Position numbers and translations under genes: made by a program. A model generated the notes under the pieces. That model saw nothing but the letters and a program-made list of their open reading frames with translations, was not told where the DNA came from and searched no databases. A stretch of 64,000 nucleotides of DNA. Source: Nocardioides eburneiflavus. Lineage in GTDB: Bacteria; Actinomycetota; Actinomycetes; Propionibacteriales; Nocardioidaceae. The stretch is from NCBI RefSeq assembly GCF_004785795.1, contig NZ_SRRO01000001.1, positions 1,798,001 through 1,862,000 on the forward strand, written 5' to 3'. This document shows, piece after piece, positions 1-8,529 of the stretch; position 1 is the stretch's first letter; each line of letters opens with the position of its first letter.

Positions 1-707
1 CCGGCCGCCTCCAGCACCCGCTGCGTGGTGAGCAGCGAGAGGTAGGAGTAGTGCTCGTGGTAGATCGTGTCGTAGAGGTTGCCCTCGATCAGCCGCAGCA
101 GGTGCGGGATCTCGATGGTCACCGTCCCGGACTCGCCGGCCAGAATGCGCAGGCCCGTGGCGAAGTCCACGATGTCGGGCACGTGCGCGAACACGTTGTT
201 GGCGGCGACGAGGTCGGCGCTGCCGTGCCGCTCGACGAAGGCGGTGGCCGTCGCCTCGCCGACGAAGGCGACCGTGGTCTCGATGCCCTTCGCCCGCGCG
301 GCCTCGGCGACGTTGGCGGCGGGCTCGAGGCCGTGGCAGCGGATGCCGCGGGCCTGCACGTGCTGGAGCAGGTAGCCGTCGTTGCTGGCCACCTCCACCA
401 CGAAGGAGTCCTGGTCCAGCCGCAGCCGGGAGGCGGCGTCCTCCACGTAGCGACGGGCGTGCTCGACCCACGACTCGCTGAAGGACGAGAAGTAGGCGTA
501 GTGGCTGAAGATGTCCTCGGCCGCGATGTAGGCGGGCAGCTGCACCAGCAGGCAGCTCTCGCAGATCCGCACGTTGAGCGGGTAGAAAGTCTCGCCCTGG
601 TCCAGCTCGTCGGCCGACAGGTAGCTCTCGCACGGGGGCGACATGCCGAGGTCGACGAAGGTCCGACGCAGGTCGGCGCCGCAGAGGCGGCAGGTGGGCA
701 GGCTCAC
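1..707 (-). CDS. SAM-dependent C-methyltransferase, partial (C-terminus off the left edge)
   Basis: Class I SAM-dependent methyltransferase of the type with an N-terminal zinc-binding domain, as in NDP-hexose C-methyltransferases. About 235 codons are visible. The N-terminus has paired cysteines (TCRLC near residues 6-9 and CESC near 50) expected to bind zinc, followed by a Rossmann-type SAM site ([12 protein letters not shown], near 95). The GTG start at 707 overlaps the epimerase stop in a GTGA quartet, so the two are translationally coupled. Pairing with an epimerase points to deoxysugar or branched-sugar synthesis for a surface glycan. The exact substrate cannot be told, and the C-terminal domain lies outside the window. 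Confidence 0.85.
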   Translation of the reverse strand, partial: MSLPTCRLCGADLRRTFVDLGMSPPCESYLSADELDQGETFYPLNVRICESCLLVQLPAYIAAEDIFSHYAYFSSFSESWVEHARRYVEDAASRLRLDQDSFVVEVASNDGYLLQHVQARGIRCHGLEPAANVAEAARAKGIETTVAFVGEATATAFVERHGSADLVAANNVFAHVPDIVDFATGLRILAGESGTVTIEIPHLLRLIEGNLYDTIYHEHYSYLSLLTTQRVLEAA

Positions 708-1744
708 GACGCCACCTCCACCCGCTCGCCGAGGCGCAGGTCAGGTGTCATCCGGCCCTCGGCCTGGAGCTCGCGGATCCGGGCCAGCCGCACGAAGCGG
801 GGTCCCTCGAAGTCCTCCGCGGCGAGGCCCCGCTCCGCCATGTCGGCGGAGAGCTCGGCGATGCCGTCGGGGATGGTCCACGCCGGCACGAAGCCCGGCA
901 GGAGCCGGCCGATCTTGGTGAAGTCGACGCGGTAGTCGCGGGTGTCGGGGCCGGCGCCGTCGGCGAAGGTCACCGGCACGTCCATGGCCTGCGACACGGC
1001 GTGGGCGATGTCGCGGACCTGGACGACGTCCTCGTCGCGGCCCACGTTGAACGCCTCGTCGTGCACGACCTCGACCGGCGCGGTGAGGACCGCCGCGAAG
1101 GCGCGGGCGATGTCCTCGGCGTGGACCAGCGGGCGCCACGGCGAACCGTCGCTCTGCAGCTCCACCTTGCCGCGGGTGAACGCGGTGCCGGTCAGGTTGT
1201 TGACGACGATGTCGGCACGCAGCCGCGTCGAGGAGCCGTACGCCGTGGCGTTGCGCATGTAGGTCGGGCTGAAGTCGCCGTCGGCCAGGGCGGAGATGCC
1301 CTCCTCGGCCAGGACCTTGCTCTCCCCGTAGGGGGTGACCGGGCGGAAGGGGGCGTCCTCGTCCACGACGCCGTCGCCCGCCGCGCCGTACAGGGAGCAC
1401 GAGGAGGCGAACAGGAAGCGCCCCACGCCGGCGGCCTTGGCCACCCGGGCGGTGTGCACCGCGCCGCGCGCGTTGACCGAGAAGGTGGCGTCGGGGTTGA
1501 GGTGCCCGATCGGGTCGTTGGAGATGGCGGCGAGGTGCGCCACCGCGTCGAAGCCGCGGAGGTCCGCGGGGGTGGCGTCGCGCACGTCGCCGGTGCGCTG
1601 CTCGTAGTCGGTGAACCGCCGGCCGAAGTCGCAGCCGTCGTACCAGCCGGCGTCCAGCCCGACCACGTCGTGGCCGGCGGCCAGGAGGTGCGGCACCATC
1701 ACGGAGCCGAGGTATCCCCGGTCGCCCGTCACCAGCACCCTCAT
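704..1744 (-). CDS. NAD-dependent epimerase/dehydratase (extended SDR)
   Basis: 346 aa, extended short-chain dehydrogenase family acting on nucleotide sugars. The N-terminal nucleotide-binding glycine motif is TGDRGYLG (residues 6-13). The catalytic serine region is SSCSLYG near 114-120, and the Tyr-Lys pair is in YGESK (Y139, K143). I chose the ATG at 1744 because it puts the beta-strand and glycine motif at the true N-terminus; in-frame codons upstream are low-complexity. It is followed by, and overlaps, the methyltransferase gene. Likely role: epimerisation, reduction or dehydration of an NDP-sugar for the local polysaccharide. The specific reaction is unknown. Confidence 0.88.
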   Translation of the reverse strand: MRVLVTGDRGYLGSVMVPHLLAAGHDVVGLDAGWYDGCDFGRRFTDYEQRTGDVRDATPADLRGFDAVAHLAAISNDPIGHLNPDATFSVNARGAVHTARVAKAAGVGRFLFASSCSLYGAAGDGVVDEDAPFRPVTPYGESKVLAEEGISALADGDFSPTYMRNATAYGSSTRLRADIVVNNLTGTAFTRGKVELQSDGSPWRPLVHAEDIARAFAAVLTAPVEVVHDEAFNVGRDEDVVQVRDIAHAVSQAMDVPVTFADGAGPDTRDYRVDFTKIGRLLPGFVPAWTIPDGIAELSADMAERGLAAEDFEGPRFVRLARIRELQAEGRMTPDLRLGERVEVAS

Positions 1745-1945
1745 GGCGCACCCGCAGTCGTCGTAGCGCCGATCGTCGTCATCGTCATGCTCACCGTCCC
1801 CCAGGATCACTACCGGATGTTCGTCCCCACTGCGTGACCGCACGGCCCCGCGGACTCGCCCCACCTTGGTCCAGGGCGGAGGAGCCCCACGCGGATCCGG
1901 GACGGACATACCACCGACTGGGTACCCGCCCGTGGGGACGAAGCA

Positions 1946-2647
1946 TCAGCGCAGGCGCTTGACGAGGGACGCCGCGGCGTTGCGCACCCGACGGGCCGGC
2001 GCGGTGGAGGCCAGCATCCGGGCCTGCAGCGAGGCGGCGGTGTCGTCCGCACGTACGCTGAAGCGCGGCTGGAGCCACGCCCCGGGCCGGGCCGGGCGCT
2101 GGTCGCTCAGGTTGACCTCCGCGCAGCCGCCGGTCCGCAACAGCGCGAGCGTGTGCCGGTCGTAGCGCCCGAGCGGCGCCGCGGCGCGGTCCACCCGACG
2201 ACCGAGCAGGTCCTCGAGCGCGGGCCTGGGCGAGAGGATCTCCGCGCGCGCGGCCTCCCCGCGGAGCCCGGCCCAGGGCCGGTGGGTGAGGCCGTGCGTG
2301 CCGACGTCCATCCCGGCGGCCAGGAGCTCCTCGAGCCCCCGCACCGACGTGCTCCACGCGTCGCCGATCCGGTCGACGACGGGGAAGAACGTGGCGACCA
2401 GGTCACGCTCGACCAGCGCCGGGAGCACGACGTCGACGTCGGACCGGTTGCCGTCGTCGAACGACAGGGCGACCTGCGGGGACTGCGCCACCCAGTCGAG
2501 GATCTCGAGGAGCTGGTCGCGCCCCACCCAGTACCCGGCCTCCCCGGGCTCGCGCTCGTGCGTCGGGACACCGACGCCGTGGAAGCAGAGCGTGAAGGGC
2601 GGGCCGGGTCGGCGGACGGTGCTGGGTCCCTGCGTCGTCACGGCCAC
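1946..2647 (-). CDS. Polysaccharide deacetylase family protein
   Basis: 233 aa with a NodB-homology fold. The metal and catalytic motif FDDG is at residues 63-66, preceded by an LCFHGVG strand at about 20-26; the second metal motif is H-G-L-T-H (H118 and H122). The later motifs are less canonical. The family removes N- or O-acetyl groups from glycans, which suits the surrounding polysaccharide genes. No signal peptide is evident from this start, so a cytoplasmic step or a wrong start are both possible. The GTG at 2647 is preferred because TAGCGT lies exactly 7 nt upstream, the leaderless pattern seen throughout the window. GTG 2641 is an alternative. Confidence 0.8.
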   Translation of the reverse strand: MAVTTQGPSTVRRPGPPFTLCFHGVGVPTHEREPGEAGYWVGRDQLLEILDWVAQSPQVALSFDDGNRSDVDVVLPALVERDLVATFFPVVDRIGDAWSTSVRGLEELLAAGMDVGTHGLTHRPWAGLRGEAARAEILSPRPALEDLLGRRVDRAAAPLGRYDRHTLALLRTGGCAEVNLSDQRPARPGAWLQPRFSVRADDTAASLQARMLASTAPARRVRNAAASLVKRLR

Positions 2648-2654
2648 GGGGCCG

Positions 2655-2660
2655 ACGCTA
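2655..2660 (-). promoter_or_regulatory. Probable -10 element (TAGCGT) of the deacetylase gene
   Basis: TAGCGT on the minus strand ends 7 nt before the GTG at 2647, so transcription would begin at or next to the start codon and give a leaderless mRNA. No Shine-Dalgarno sequence is present. Confidence 0.55.
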
Positions 2661-2707
2661 GGCCGCGCGTCCGCCCGCCGGGAGCGGCACGGCACGGACG
2701 TCCCCTG

Positions 2708-2761
2708 CTTGGGGCATATCGACGCGACCCGCCCCGCGGCGCCGGCACGGGTTCCTACGCT
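2708..2761 (+). promoter_or_regulatory. Promoter region of the GT4 gene with an upstream CTTGGGG motif
   Basis: A TACGCT -10 candidate at 2756-2761 precedes the GT4 gene. CTTGGGGCATAT lies at 2708-2719, 48 nt upstream of the -10. A closely similar motif sits 47 nt upstream of the -10 candidate of the decarboxylase/ACP operon (6253-6305), suggesting a shared regulator. Confidence 0.4.
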
Positions 2762-2796
2762 CCGGGCGAGTGCTGGCACGAGGGGGGAGATCGTCG

Positions 2797-4260
2797 ATGC
2801 GGATGAGCAGGTCGCGAGGGGTGCACCCGTCGGCGCGGCACGTCCTGGTGGTGGTGCAGAACCTGCCGGTGCCGCTGGACCGCCGGGTCTGGCTGGAGTG
2901 CCAGGCCCTGCGCGCACACGGCTACGACGTGAGCGTCATCTGCCCCAAGGGCCCGGGTGACCCGGCCCGGCAGGTGATCGACGGCGTCCACATCTACAAG
3001 TACCGCCCTCCGCCGGAGGCCCGCGGGCTGCTGGGCTACGTCCTCGAGTTCGTCTACTGCTGGGTGCGGACGGCGATCCTGACCCGTACGGTGTGGCGCC
3101 GCCAGCCGTTCCAGGCGCTCCAGGCGTGCAACCCGCCCGACACCTACTGGCTGCTGGCGAGGTGGTGGAAGCGCCGCGGCGTGCGGTTCGTCTTCGACCA
3201 CCACGACCTCAACCCCGAGCTCTTCCGGTCCCGCTTCGGGGAGCCGCGCTCGGTGCGCGAGCGCTGCGAGATGTGGGCGCTGACGTGGCTCGAGCGCCAG
3301 ACCTTCCACACGGCCGACCGGGTCATCTCGACCAACGAGTCCTACCGCGACGTCGCGCTGAGGCGTGGCGGGTGCGCCCCCGGCACCGTGAAGGTGGTCC
3401 GCAGCGGCCCGGACACGACCGCGATGCGACCGCTCGTCCCGCAGGAGCGGCCGGCCGACGCGCCGTACACGCTCGCCTACCTCGGCATCATGGGTCCCCA
3501 GGACGGGGTGGACACGGTGCTCGACGTGATGGAGGACCTGGTGCGCACCCGAGGGCGTCGCGACGTGCGCGCGGTGCTCATGGGCTTCGGCGACTGCCTC
3601 GAGCAGCTGCGGGCCGACTGCACCGCACGCGGCCTCGACGACGTCGTGACCTTCACCGGGCGCGTCGACCGCGCCCAGATCGCCGAGCACCTCAGCACGG
3701 CCGACGTCGGCCTGTGCCCGGACGCGAAGTCGCCGCTGAACGACGTGTCGACGATGAACAAGACGATGGAGTACATGGCCTACGCGCTGCCGTCGGTGTG
3801 CTTCGACCTCGTCGAGACCCGGGTCTCCGGCGGGGACACCGTCCTGTACGCCGCGGCGGGGGACGTCACGGCCTTCACCGACCACGTCGAACGCCTCCTC
3901 GACGACGAGGAGATGCGCGTCGGGCTCGGCCTGCGCGCCCGGCGGCGGGTCTGCGACGCCCTCGACTGGCGGCAGCAGGCCGAGGTCTACGTGTCGGTGT
4001 TCCGCGACCTGCTCGGGCCGGTCGCGCAGGTGCCGCGGCCGCGAGCCGGCACGGCGGTCGCCGAGACAGGTGGTCCGGCCCCCGACCAGGACCGTGACGA
4101 GCTCGGGCGGGCGTACGTCGACCTCGACGACCCCGCGGAGCTGCAGGCGTTCGTGCGTGACCGCGGTCGCCGCCGTCCCGCCGAGGTCGTGCGGCCGGTG
4201 CCGCCGGAGGTCCGGGTGCCTCAGCCGGCGACGGAGACCGTGGCCAGCACGGCCCGGTGA
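2797..4260 (+). CDS. GT4-family glycosyltransferase
   Basis: 487 aa, GT-B fold retaining glycosyltransferase. The N-terminal half begins with a beta-strand and LPVPLDRR loop (about residues 14-31) typical of GT4 acceptor domains. The C-terminal nucleotide-sugar domain contains GRVDRAQIAEHL and a donor-binding helix around YMAYALPSV followed by an acidic residue in VETRV. About 90 residues of acidic, proline-rich tail follow the catalytic domain. The start is ATG 2797 because AGGGGGGAGA lies 6 nt upstream; GTG 2770 is also in frame. It is convergent with the EEP-family gene, overlapping it by 40 bp. Role: sugar transfer during polysaccharide repeat assembly; sugar specificity is not deducible. 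Confidence 0.88.
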   Translation: MRMSRSRGVHPSARHVLVVVQNLPVPLDRRVWLECQALRAHGYDVSVICPKGPGDPARQVIDGVHIYKYRPPPEARGLLGYVLEFVYCWVRTAILTRTVWRRQPFQALQACNPPDTYWLLARWWKRRGVRFVFDHHDLNPELFRSRFGEPRSVRERCEMWALTWLERQTFHTADRVISTNESYRDVALRRGGCAPGTVKVVRSGPDTTAMRPLVPQERPADAPYTLAYLGIMGPQDGVDTVLDVMEDLVRTRGRRDVRAVLMGFGDCLEQLRADCTARGLDDVVTFTGRVDRAQIAEHLSTADVGLCPDAKSPLNDVSTMNKTMEYMAYALPSVCFDLVETRVSGGDTVLYAAAGDVTAFTDHVERLLDDEEMRVGLGLRARRRVCDALDWRQQAEVYVSVFRDLLGPVAQVPRPRAGTAVAETGGPAPDQDRDELGRAYVDLDDPAELQAFVRDRGRRRPAEVVRPVPPEVRVPQPATETVASTAR

Positions 4261-5198
4261 TCGGCCCCCGGCAGGTCGACTGTCCGCGACGACGTGGCCA
4301 CGAGTCCGGGCGACGTGAGGACGTGGTCGATCGCCGCGAACGCGGGCACGGTCAGGCCGAGGCGCCGCTGGTGGGAGCCGGACGGCCAGGTCGGTGACCA
4401 GCCGGCATTGGCCTGCACCGCGGAGTCGGTGAGGCCGAGGTCGACGAGGCGTCGCACGGGTGCGTGCGCGAGGGTGGCATTGAGGTCGCCGGCCACGACG
4501 ACGGCCCGGTCGACGTCGGCGCGCACCGACGCGAGCGCCGTACGGACCTGCTCGTGGTCGCGCAGCCACGCGTCGGGCTCGTAGGGCGGGCGGGTGTGCA
4601 CCGCGGCGATCGTCACTGGCCCGAGGCCCGGTGCCTCCAGCTCGACGAGGCGGCTCTCCGACTCGTCGTAGAGCAGCTCGGTGCCCGTGACCGGGAACCG
4701 GCTCAGCACGACCGCACCGCCCTCGCCGATCCCGGCCGAGTGGGGCAGCAGCTCCCCGATCCCGACTGCCAGCAGCGGGTCGATGCGTGTGCTGTCGGCG
4801 TCGGTGAGGACCAGGACGTCGACGTCCTCGTCGTGGACCAGCCCGACCAGCGCCCCCGGGTCCCCGTACTCGAAGTTCTGCGCCAGCACGACCAGCGACG
4901 CCGACCCACCCGCCGGCCGGTCACCGGCGTACAGCGGTGCCAGCCACCAGGCGTGGACCGCGAGCAGGGAGGTCGCGACGACGACCGCGACGGCCCGTGC
5001 ACCGCGCGGCTTCCGCAGCAGGAGGGCTCCGAGCAGGGCCGTCCCGGCGAGCGGGAGGCCGATCGGCGTGAGGGACACCAGCTCGATGAGTCGCCTGGTC
5101 CCGGGGTCAGCGACCCGGACCGCGGCGAGCACGAGCGAGCCCAGCAGCAGGCCGACCACCATCAGGGACGTGACCGCCGACGCCCAGCGCCCCGGCAT
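4221..5198 (-). CDS. Membrane-anchored endonuclease/exonuclease/phosphatase (EEP) family protein
   Basis: 325 aa. Three hydrophobic segments (about 8-28, 40-60 and 68-90) anchor the protein; the remaining 230 residues are an EEP-fold hydrolase with an AQNFEYG strand, GDLNAT (about 237), AIDHV (about 290) and the terminal ADHRAV motif (about 314), all metal or catalytic elements of the family. This architecture is common in actinobacteria, where substrates are phosphodiesters or phosphomonoesters (lipids, nucleotides) and are mostly untested. The catalytic domain probably faces outward. Its 3' end overlaps the convergent GT4 gene by 40 bp. It is divergent from the GT2 gene across 109 bp. Confidence 0.85.
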   Translation of the reverse strand: MPGRWASAVTSLMVVGLLLGSLVLAAVRVADPGTRRLIELVSLTPIGLPLAGTALLGALLLRKPRGARAVAVVVATSLLAVHAWWLAPLYAGDRPAGGSASLVVLAQNFEYGDPGALVGLVHDEDVDVLVLTDADSTRIDPLLAVGIGELLPHSAGIGEGGAVVLSRFPVTGTELLYDESESRLVELEAPGLGPVTIAAVHTRPPYEPDAWLRDHEQVRTALASVRADVDRAVVVAGDLNATLAHAPVRRLVDLGLTDSAVQANAGWSPTWPSGSHQRRLGLTVPAFAAIDHVLTSPGLVATSSRTVDLPGADHRAVLATVSVAG

Positions 5199-5295
5199 GG
5201 TCCCTCCCGTCCCCGGCGAGCAGTGCGCCCGAGCCTACGGGGCTCGCGGCCGGTCTTCGCCCATTTCGGGGGCGAGGTCCGACCGACGCCGAACC

Positions 5296-5301
5296 TACGA
5301 T
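5296..5301 (+). promoter_or_regulatory. Probable -10 element (TACGAT) of the GT2 gene
   Basis: TACGAT ends 6 nt before the ATG at 5308 and no Shine-Dalgarno is visible, consistent with a leaderless transcript from the 109-bp divergent promoter region shared with the EEP gene. Confidence 0.6.
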
Positions 5302-5307
5302 GGCGGC

Positions 5308-6234
5308 ATGGTGTCGGGTCGCAGCGACGAGGTGGTCGTCGTGGTGGTGACCTATCAGAGCGCTGCTCTCGTCGCGGACCTGGTGGCCTCCCTCCCGGTC
5401 GGCATGGGCGACGTGCCGTGGCGCCTCGTCGTGGTCGACAACGCCTCGAGCGACGGCACGGTGGCGCGGGTGCGCGAGCTCGCGCCCGACGCCACGGTCG
5501 TGGAGATGGGCCGCAACGCCGGGTACGCCGCCGGCATCAACGCCGGGGCGCGGCACGCCGGTCCCGACCAGGCGCTGCTGGTGCTCAACCCGGACGTACG
5601 CCTCGCACCGGGCTGCGTGCCCGCGCTCCTCGGCGCGCTCGACGAGCCGGACGTGGGGGTGGCCGTGCCGCGGCTGGTCGACGGCGACGGCGTGCTGGTC
5701 CCGTCGATGCGACGCGAGCCCACTGTCCTGCGCGCGGTCGCCGACACGGTGCTGGGTGCGTCCCGCGCCGGTGGCATCGCCACGCTGGGCGAGGTGGTGA
5801 CCGCGCCGGGGGAGTACGAGCGCACGCAGCCCACCGACTGGGCGGAGGGCTCCACCCAGCTGGTCAGCGCCGAGTGCTGGGCGCGGTGCGGGCCGTGGGA
5901 CGAGAGCTACTTCCTCTACTCCGAGGAGACCGACTTCCACCTGCGGGTCCGCGACGCGGGTCTGACCACCTGCTTCGTGCCGACGGCGATGGCCGTGCAC
6001 CTCGGGGGCGACTCCACCACCTCGCCGCGCCTGTGGTCGATGCTCGTGGCCAACCGGGTCAAGCTGTTCTCCGGACGCAACGGCCCGGTCCGCTCGGCGG
6101 GGTTCTGGGTGGCGCTGCTGCTGCGGGAGGCGAGCCGGGCCGTCCTCGGGCGGGCCACGTCCCGCCGTGCGGTCCGGACGCTGCTCAGCCCGGCCGCCCT
6201 CCGCGCCCCCCGCGGTCCCGAGTGGGGAGCCTGA
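5308..6234 (+). CDS. GT2-family glycosyltransferase
   Basis: 308 aa, GT-A fold inverting glycosyltransferase resembling rhamnosyl- and galactofuranosyl-transferases. The N-terminal strand VVVVVTYQS (about 9-17) leads to VDNASSDGT (nucleotide contact) and the LNPDVRL metal motif near residue 95. The acceptor-side acidic motif is SEETDFHLR (about 208-216). A hydrophobic, basic C-terminal region may associate with the membrane. The ATG at 5308 is chosen by its -10 element and because the family core starts immediately after it. A 131-nt gap separates it from the downstream cassette, which has its own promoter candidate. Confidence 0.9.
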   Translation: MVSGRSDEVVVVVVTYQSAALVADLVASLPVGMGDVPWRLVVVDNASSDGTVARVRELAPDATVVEMGRNAGYAAGINAGARHAGPDQALLVLNPDVRLAPGCVPALLGALDEPDVGVAVPRLVDGDGVLVPSMRREPTVLRAVADTVLGASRAGGIATLGEVVTAPGEYERTQPTDWAEGSTQLVSAECWARCGPWDESYFLYSEETDFHLRVRDAGLTTCFVPTAMAVHLGGDSTTSPRLWSMLVANRVKLFSGRNGPVRSAGFWVALLLREASRAVLGRATSRRAVRTLLSPAALRAPRGPEWGA

Positions 6235-6252
6235 GCCCCCACCGTCCCCCGA

Positions 6253-6305
6253 CTTGGGTATGCGCAGTCGCGCGGCCGACCCGCGGCGCGCCCGCGGCCT
6301 ACGAT
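6253..6305 (+). promoter_or_regulatory. Promoter region of the GNAT-decarboxylase-ACP-ligase operon
   Basis: TACGAT at 6300-6305 is a -10 candidate; CTTGGGTATGC at 6253-6263 lies 47 nt upstream, mirroring the arrangement at 2708-2761 before the GT4 gene. The transcript leader would be about 54 nt and includes the GAGGGGAGG ribosome site of the first gene. Confidence 0.4.
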
Positions 6306-6365
6306 CCGAGCATCGCCGACAGCGCCGGGGGGACGGCGCGGGCGTTCGTAGTGAGGGGAGGCACG

Positions 6366-7226
6366 GTGGGGGCTCGGTTGTCACCGATCATGGCCGCGGA
6401 CGTGCCCGAGGTGGCGCGCTTCCTCACCGAGCACCTGAACCACCGGGTGCCCGCCGAGCGGTGGACGCGGGCACTGTCCGTGCCCTGGGCGACCGCGCAG
6501 CCCAACCACGGCTTCCACCTGCGCGACGCGGGCGGCGCGGTCGTCGGCGCGTACCTCGCCTACTACTCCCAGCAGCTCGTCGACGGACGCCCCGAGCAGT
6601 TCTGCAACCTGGGTGCGTGGTGCGTCCTGCCGGACCACCGCGCGCAGGGCGTCCGCCTCCTGACCCGCCTCCTCGGCCAGGACGGCTTCCACTTCACCGA
6701 CTTCTCACCCAGTGGCAACGTCGTGGAGCTCAACCGGCGGCTGAAGTTCGTCGACCTCGACACCACGACGGACCTCCTGGTCAACGCGCCGCTGCCGGCG
6801 CGGCCCGGCGCCGCGCGGGTGAGTGCCGACCCGGACGCGTTGCTCGGCAGCCTGTCGCCCGACGAGCTCGACCTCTACCGCGACCACCGCCGCGCGGCGG
6901 CAGCGCGGCACCTGCTCGTCAGCACGCCTCGCGAGCACTGCTACGTCGTCTACCGCCGCGACACCCGCAAGCGCGTACGCGCGTTCGGGTCGATCCTCCA
7001 CGTCAGCAACCCCGAGCTCTTCCGGGCCGAGGCGGGCCGCGTCGCGACCCACCTGCTGACCCGGCAGGGCATCGCGGCCACCCTGGTCGAGCGCCGCGTG
7101 TCGGGCGGCCCGGTGCGCCGGGCGAAGGCCCTGTCCCGCCCGCGGCCCAAGATGTTCCGCAGCCCGTCGCTCGCCCCCGAGCAGGTGCGCTACCTCTACA
7201 GCGAGCTCACGTGCCTGGCGTGGTGA
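6366..7226 (+). CDS. GNAT-like acyl- or aminoacyl-transferase of the surface-glycan cassette
   Basis: 286 aa. The first 150 residues look like a GNAT fold: an N-terminal strand (LSPIMAADVPEV), a central strand with CNLGAWCVLPDHRAQGVRLL that contains the acyl-CoA pyrophosphate loop (residues about 80-100), and a C-terminal helix. The last 100 residues (YVVYRRD, FGSILHVSN) form a second, less recognisable half. GAGGGGAGG lies 4 nt before GTG 6366, deciding the start over GTG 6351. Its stop overlaps the next start (GTGA). The position as first gene of a carrier-protein cassette suggests it moves an acyl or aminoacyl group to a sugar; this is inference. Confidence 0.7.
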   Translation: MGARLSPIMAADVPEVARFLTEHLNHRVPAERWTRALSVPWATAQPNHGFHLRDAGGAVVGAYLAYYSQQLVDGRPEQFCNLGAWCVLPDHRAQGVRLLTRLLGQDGFHFTDFSPSGNVVELNRRLKFVDLDTTTDLLVNAPLPARPGAARVSADPDALLGSLSPDELDLYRDHRRAAAARHLLVSTPREHCYVVYRRDTRKRVRAFGSILHVSNPELFRAEAGRVATHLLTRQGIAATLVERRVSGGPVRRAKALSRPRPKMFRSPSLAPEQVRYLYSELTCLAW

Positions 7227-8458
7227 GCGGGCCCGGGTCGGTGCACGCCGACCTCGACCCCGCGACCGAGGGCGGCGAGCTCCTCGTCGGCGGCGTGCCC
7301 CTGTCCCGTCTCGCGCAGCGCGTGGGCAGCACGCCCTTCTTCGCCTACGACCGCGAGCTGCTCACCCAGCGCGTCGCACGGCTGCGGGCCGCGATGCCGG
7401 ACGACCTGGAGATCAGCTACGCCGTCAAGGCCAACCCGATGCCGGCGCTGGTGCAGCACCTGAGCCGGGTGGTCGACTCGCTCGACGTCGCCTCCGGTGC
7501 CGAGATGCGCCTGGCCCTCGACACCCCGACCCCGCCGGGCATGGTGAGCTTCGCCGGGCCCGGCAAGTCGGTCGCGGAGCTGTCGCAGGCCGTCGCCGCC
7601 GGAGTGGTGGTCGAGGTCGAGTCGCCGCTCGAGGTCGACCGCATCACCGCGATCGGCGAGGAGACCGGGATCCGTCCGGTCGTCGCGCTGCGGCTCAACC
7701 CCGACTTCGAGGTCAAGGGGTCGGGGATGCGCATGGGCGGCGGGGCGCAGCAGTTCGGCGTCGACGTCGAGGAGGCGCCGCGGCTGCTGAAGGAGATGGA
7801 GGCGCGCGGGCTGGACCTGCGCGGCTTCCACGTGTTCGCCGGGTCGCAGAACCTGCACGCCGACATCCTCGCCGAGGCGCAGCGTCGCACCGTCGACCTG
7901 GTGCTGCGGATGGCCGACGAGATGACCGGGGAGCCGACCTACGTCAACCTCGGCGGCGGCCTGGGCATCCCCTACTACGAGAAGGACCGCGCGCTGGACC
8001 TCGGCGCGGTCGGCGACAACCTCGAGCAGCTGATGCGCACGCTGGTGCGGCCGCGGCTGCCGGGGGCGCGCGTCCTGCTCGAGCTCGGGCGCTACATCGT
8101 GGGCGAGGCGGGTGTGTACGTCACCCGCGTCGTCGACCGCAAGGAGTCGCGCGGCACGACCTTCCTCGTCGTCGACGGCGGGATGCACCACCAGCTGGCC
8201 GCGTCCGGCAACTTCGGACAGGTGATCCGGCGCAACTACCCCATCGCCGTCGGCACCCGGATGGACCAGGACGGCGACGAGACCGTGCAGGTCGTGGGGT
8301 GCCTGTGCACCCCGCTGGACCTGCTCGGCGACAAGGTCCGGCTGCCTCGCGGAGAGGTCGGCGACCTCGTCGTCCTCTTCCAGGCCGGGGCCTACGGCCA
8401 CACTGCGAGCCCGACCGCGTTCCTCAGCCACCCCGTCCCGCTCGAGGTGCTGGTGTGA
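7223..8458 (+). CDS. Type III-fold PLP-dependent decarboxylase (exosortase-A-associated / BtrK-like)
   Basis: 411 aa, fold-type III PLP enzyme of the ornithine/diaminopimelate decarboxylase superfamily. The PLP-lysine is in YAVKANP (about residues 67-73), the phosphate-binding glycines are in NLGGGLGIPYY (about 244-254), and ELGRYIVGEAGVYVTRVVDRK (second half, near 285-305) is typical of decarboxylases found in exosortase A loci and of BtrK, which decarboxylates glutamyl bound to a carrier protein. The GTG start overlaps the previous stop (GTGA), and a carrier-protein gene follows directly, so a carrier-bound amino acid is a credible substrate. The amino acid itself cannot be told. Confidence 0.88.
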   Translation: MSGPGSVHADLDPATEGGELLVGGVPLSRLAQRVGSTPFFAYDRELLTQRVARLRAAMPDDLEISYAVKANPMPALVQHLSRVVDSLDVASGAEMRLALDTPTPPGMVSFAGPGKSVAELSQAVAAGVVVEVESPLEVDRITAIGEETGIRPVVALRLNPDFEVKGSGMRMGGGAQQFGVDVEEAPRLLKEMEARGLDLRGFHVFAGSQNLHADILAEAQRRTVDLVLRMADEMTGEPTYVNLGGGLGIPYYEKDRALDLGAVGDNLEQLMRTLVRPRLPGARVLLELGRYIVGEAGVYVTRVVDRKESRGTTFLVVDGGMHHQLAASGNFGQVIRRNYPIAVGTRMDQDGDETVQVVGCLCTPLDLLGDKVRLPRGEVGDLVVLFQAGAYGHTASPTAFLSHPVPLEVLV

Positions 8459-8529
8459 GCGCCATCGACAGCGAGCCGGACAGCCACCCGGACAGCCACC
8501 CGGACAGTCACGAGAGAGGCACGATATGA
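8455..8529 (+). CDS. 24-residue mini-gene with three PDSH repeats, coupled on both sides
   Basis: A 24-codon frame whose GTG overlaps the decarboxylase stop (GTGA, 8455-8458) and whose TGA overlaps the carrier-protein start (ATGA, 8526-8529). The peptide begins VSAIDSE, continues with PDSH three times and ends ERGTI. The repeat is a 12-bp tandem DNA repeat at 8476-8511 (third copy with one change). Double stop-start overlap is how this operon couples its genes, which argues for real translation. The product could be a functional peptide, a substrate of the neighbouring ligase or asparagine-synthase-like enzyme, or only a coupling device. No homolog is known to me. Confidence 0.4.
   Translation: MSAIDSEPDSHPDSHPDSHERGTI

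Noticed and set aside
8476..8511. CRISPR-like 12-bp repeats
   Set aside because: Three contiguous 12-bp units with no spacers, in frame with the mini-gene; not a CRISPR array. None is seen anywhere in the window.
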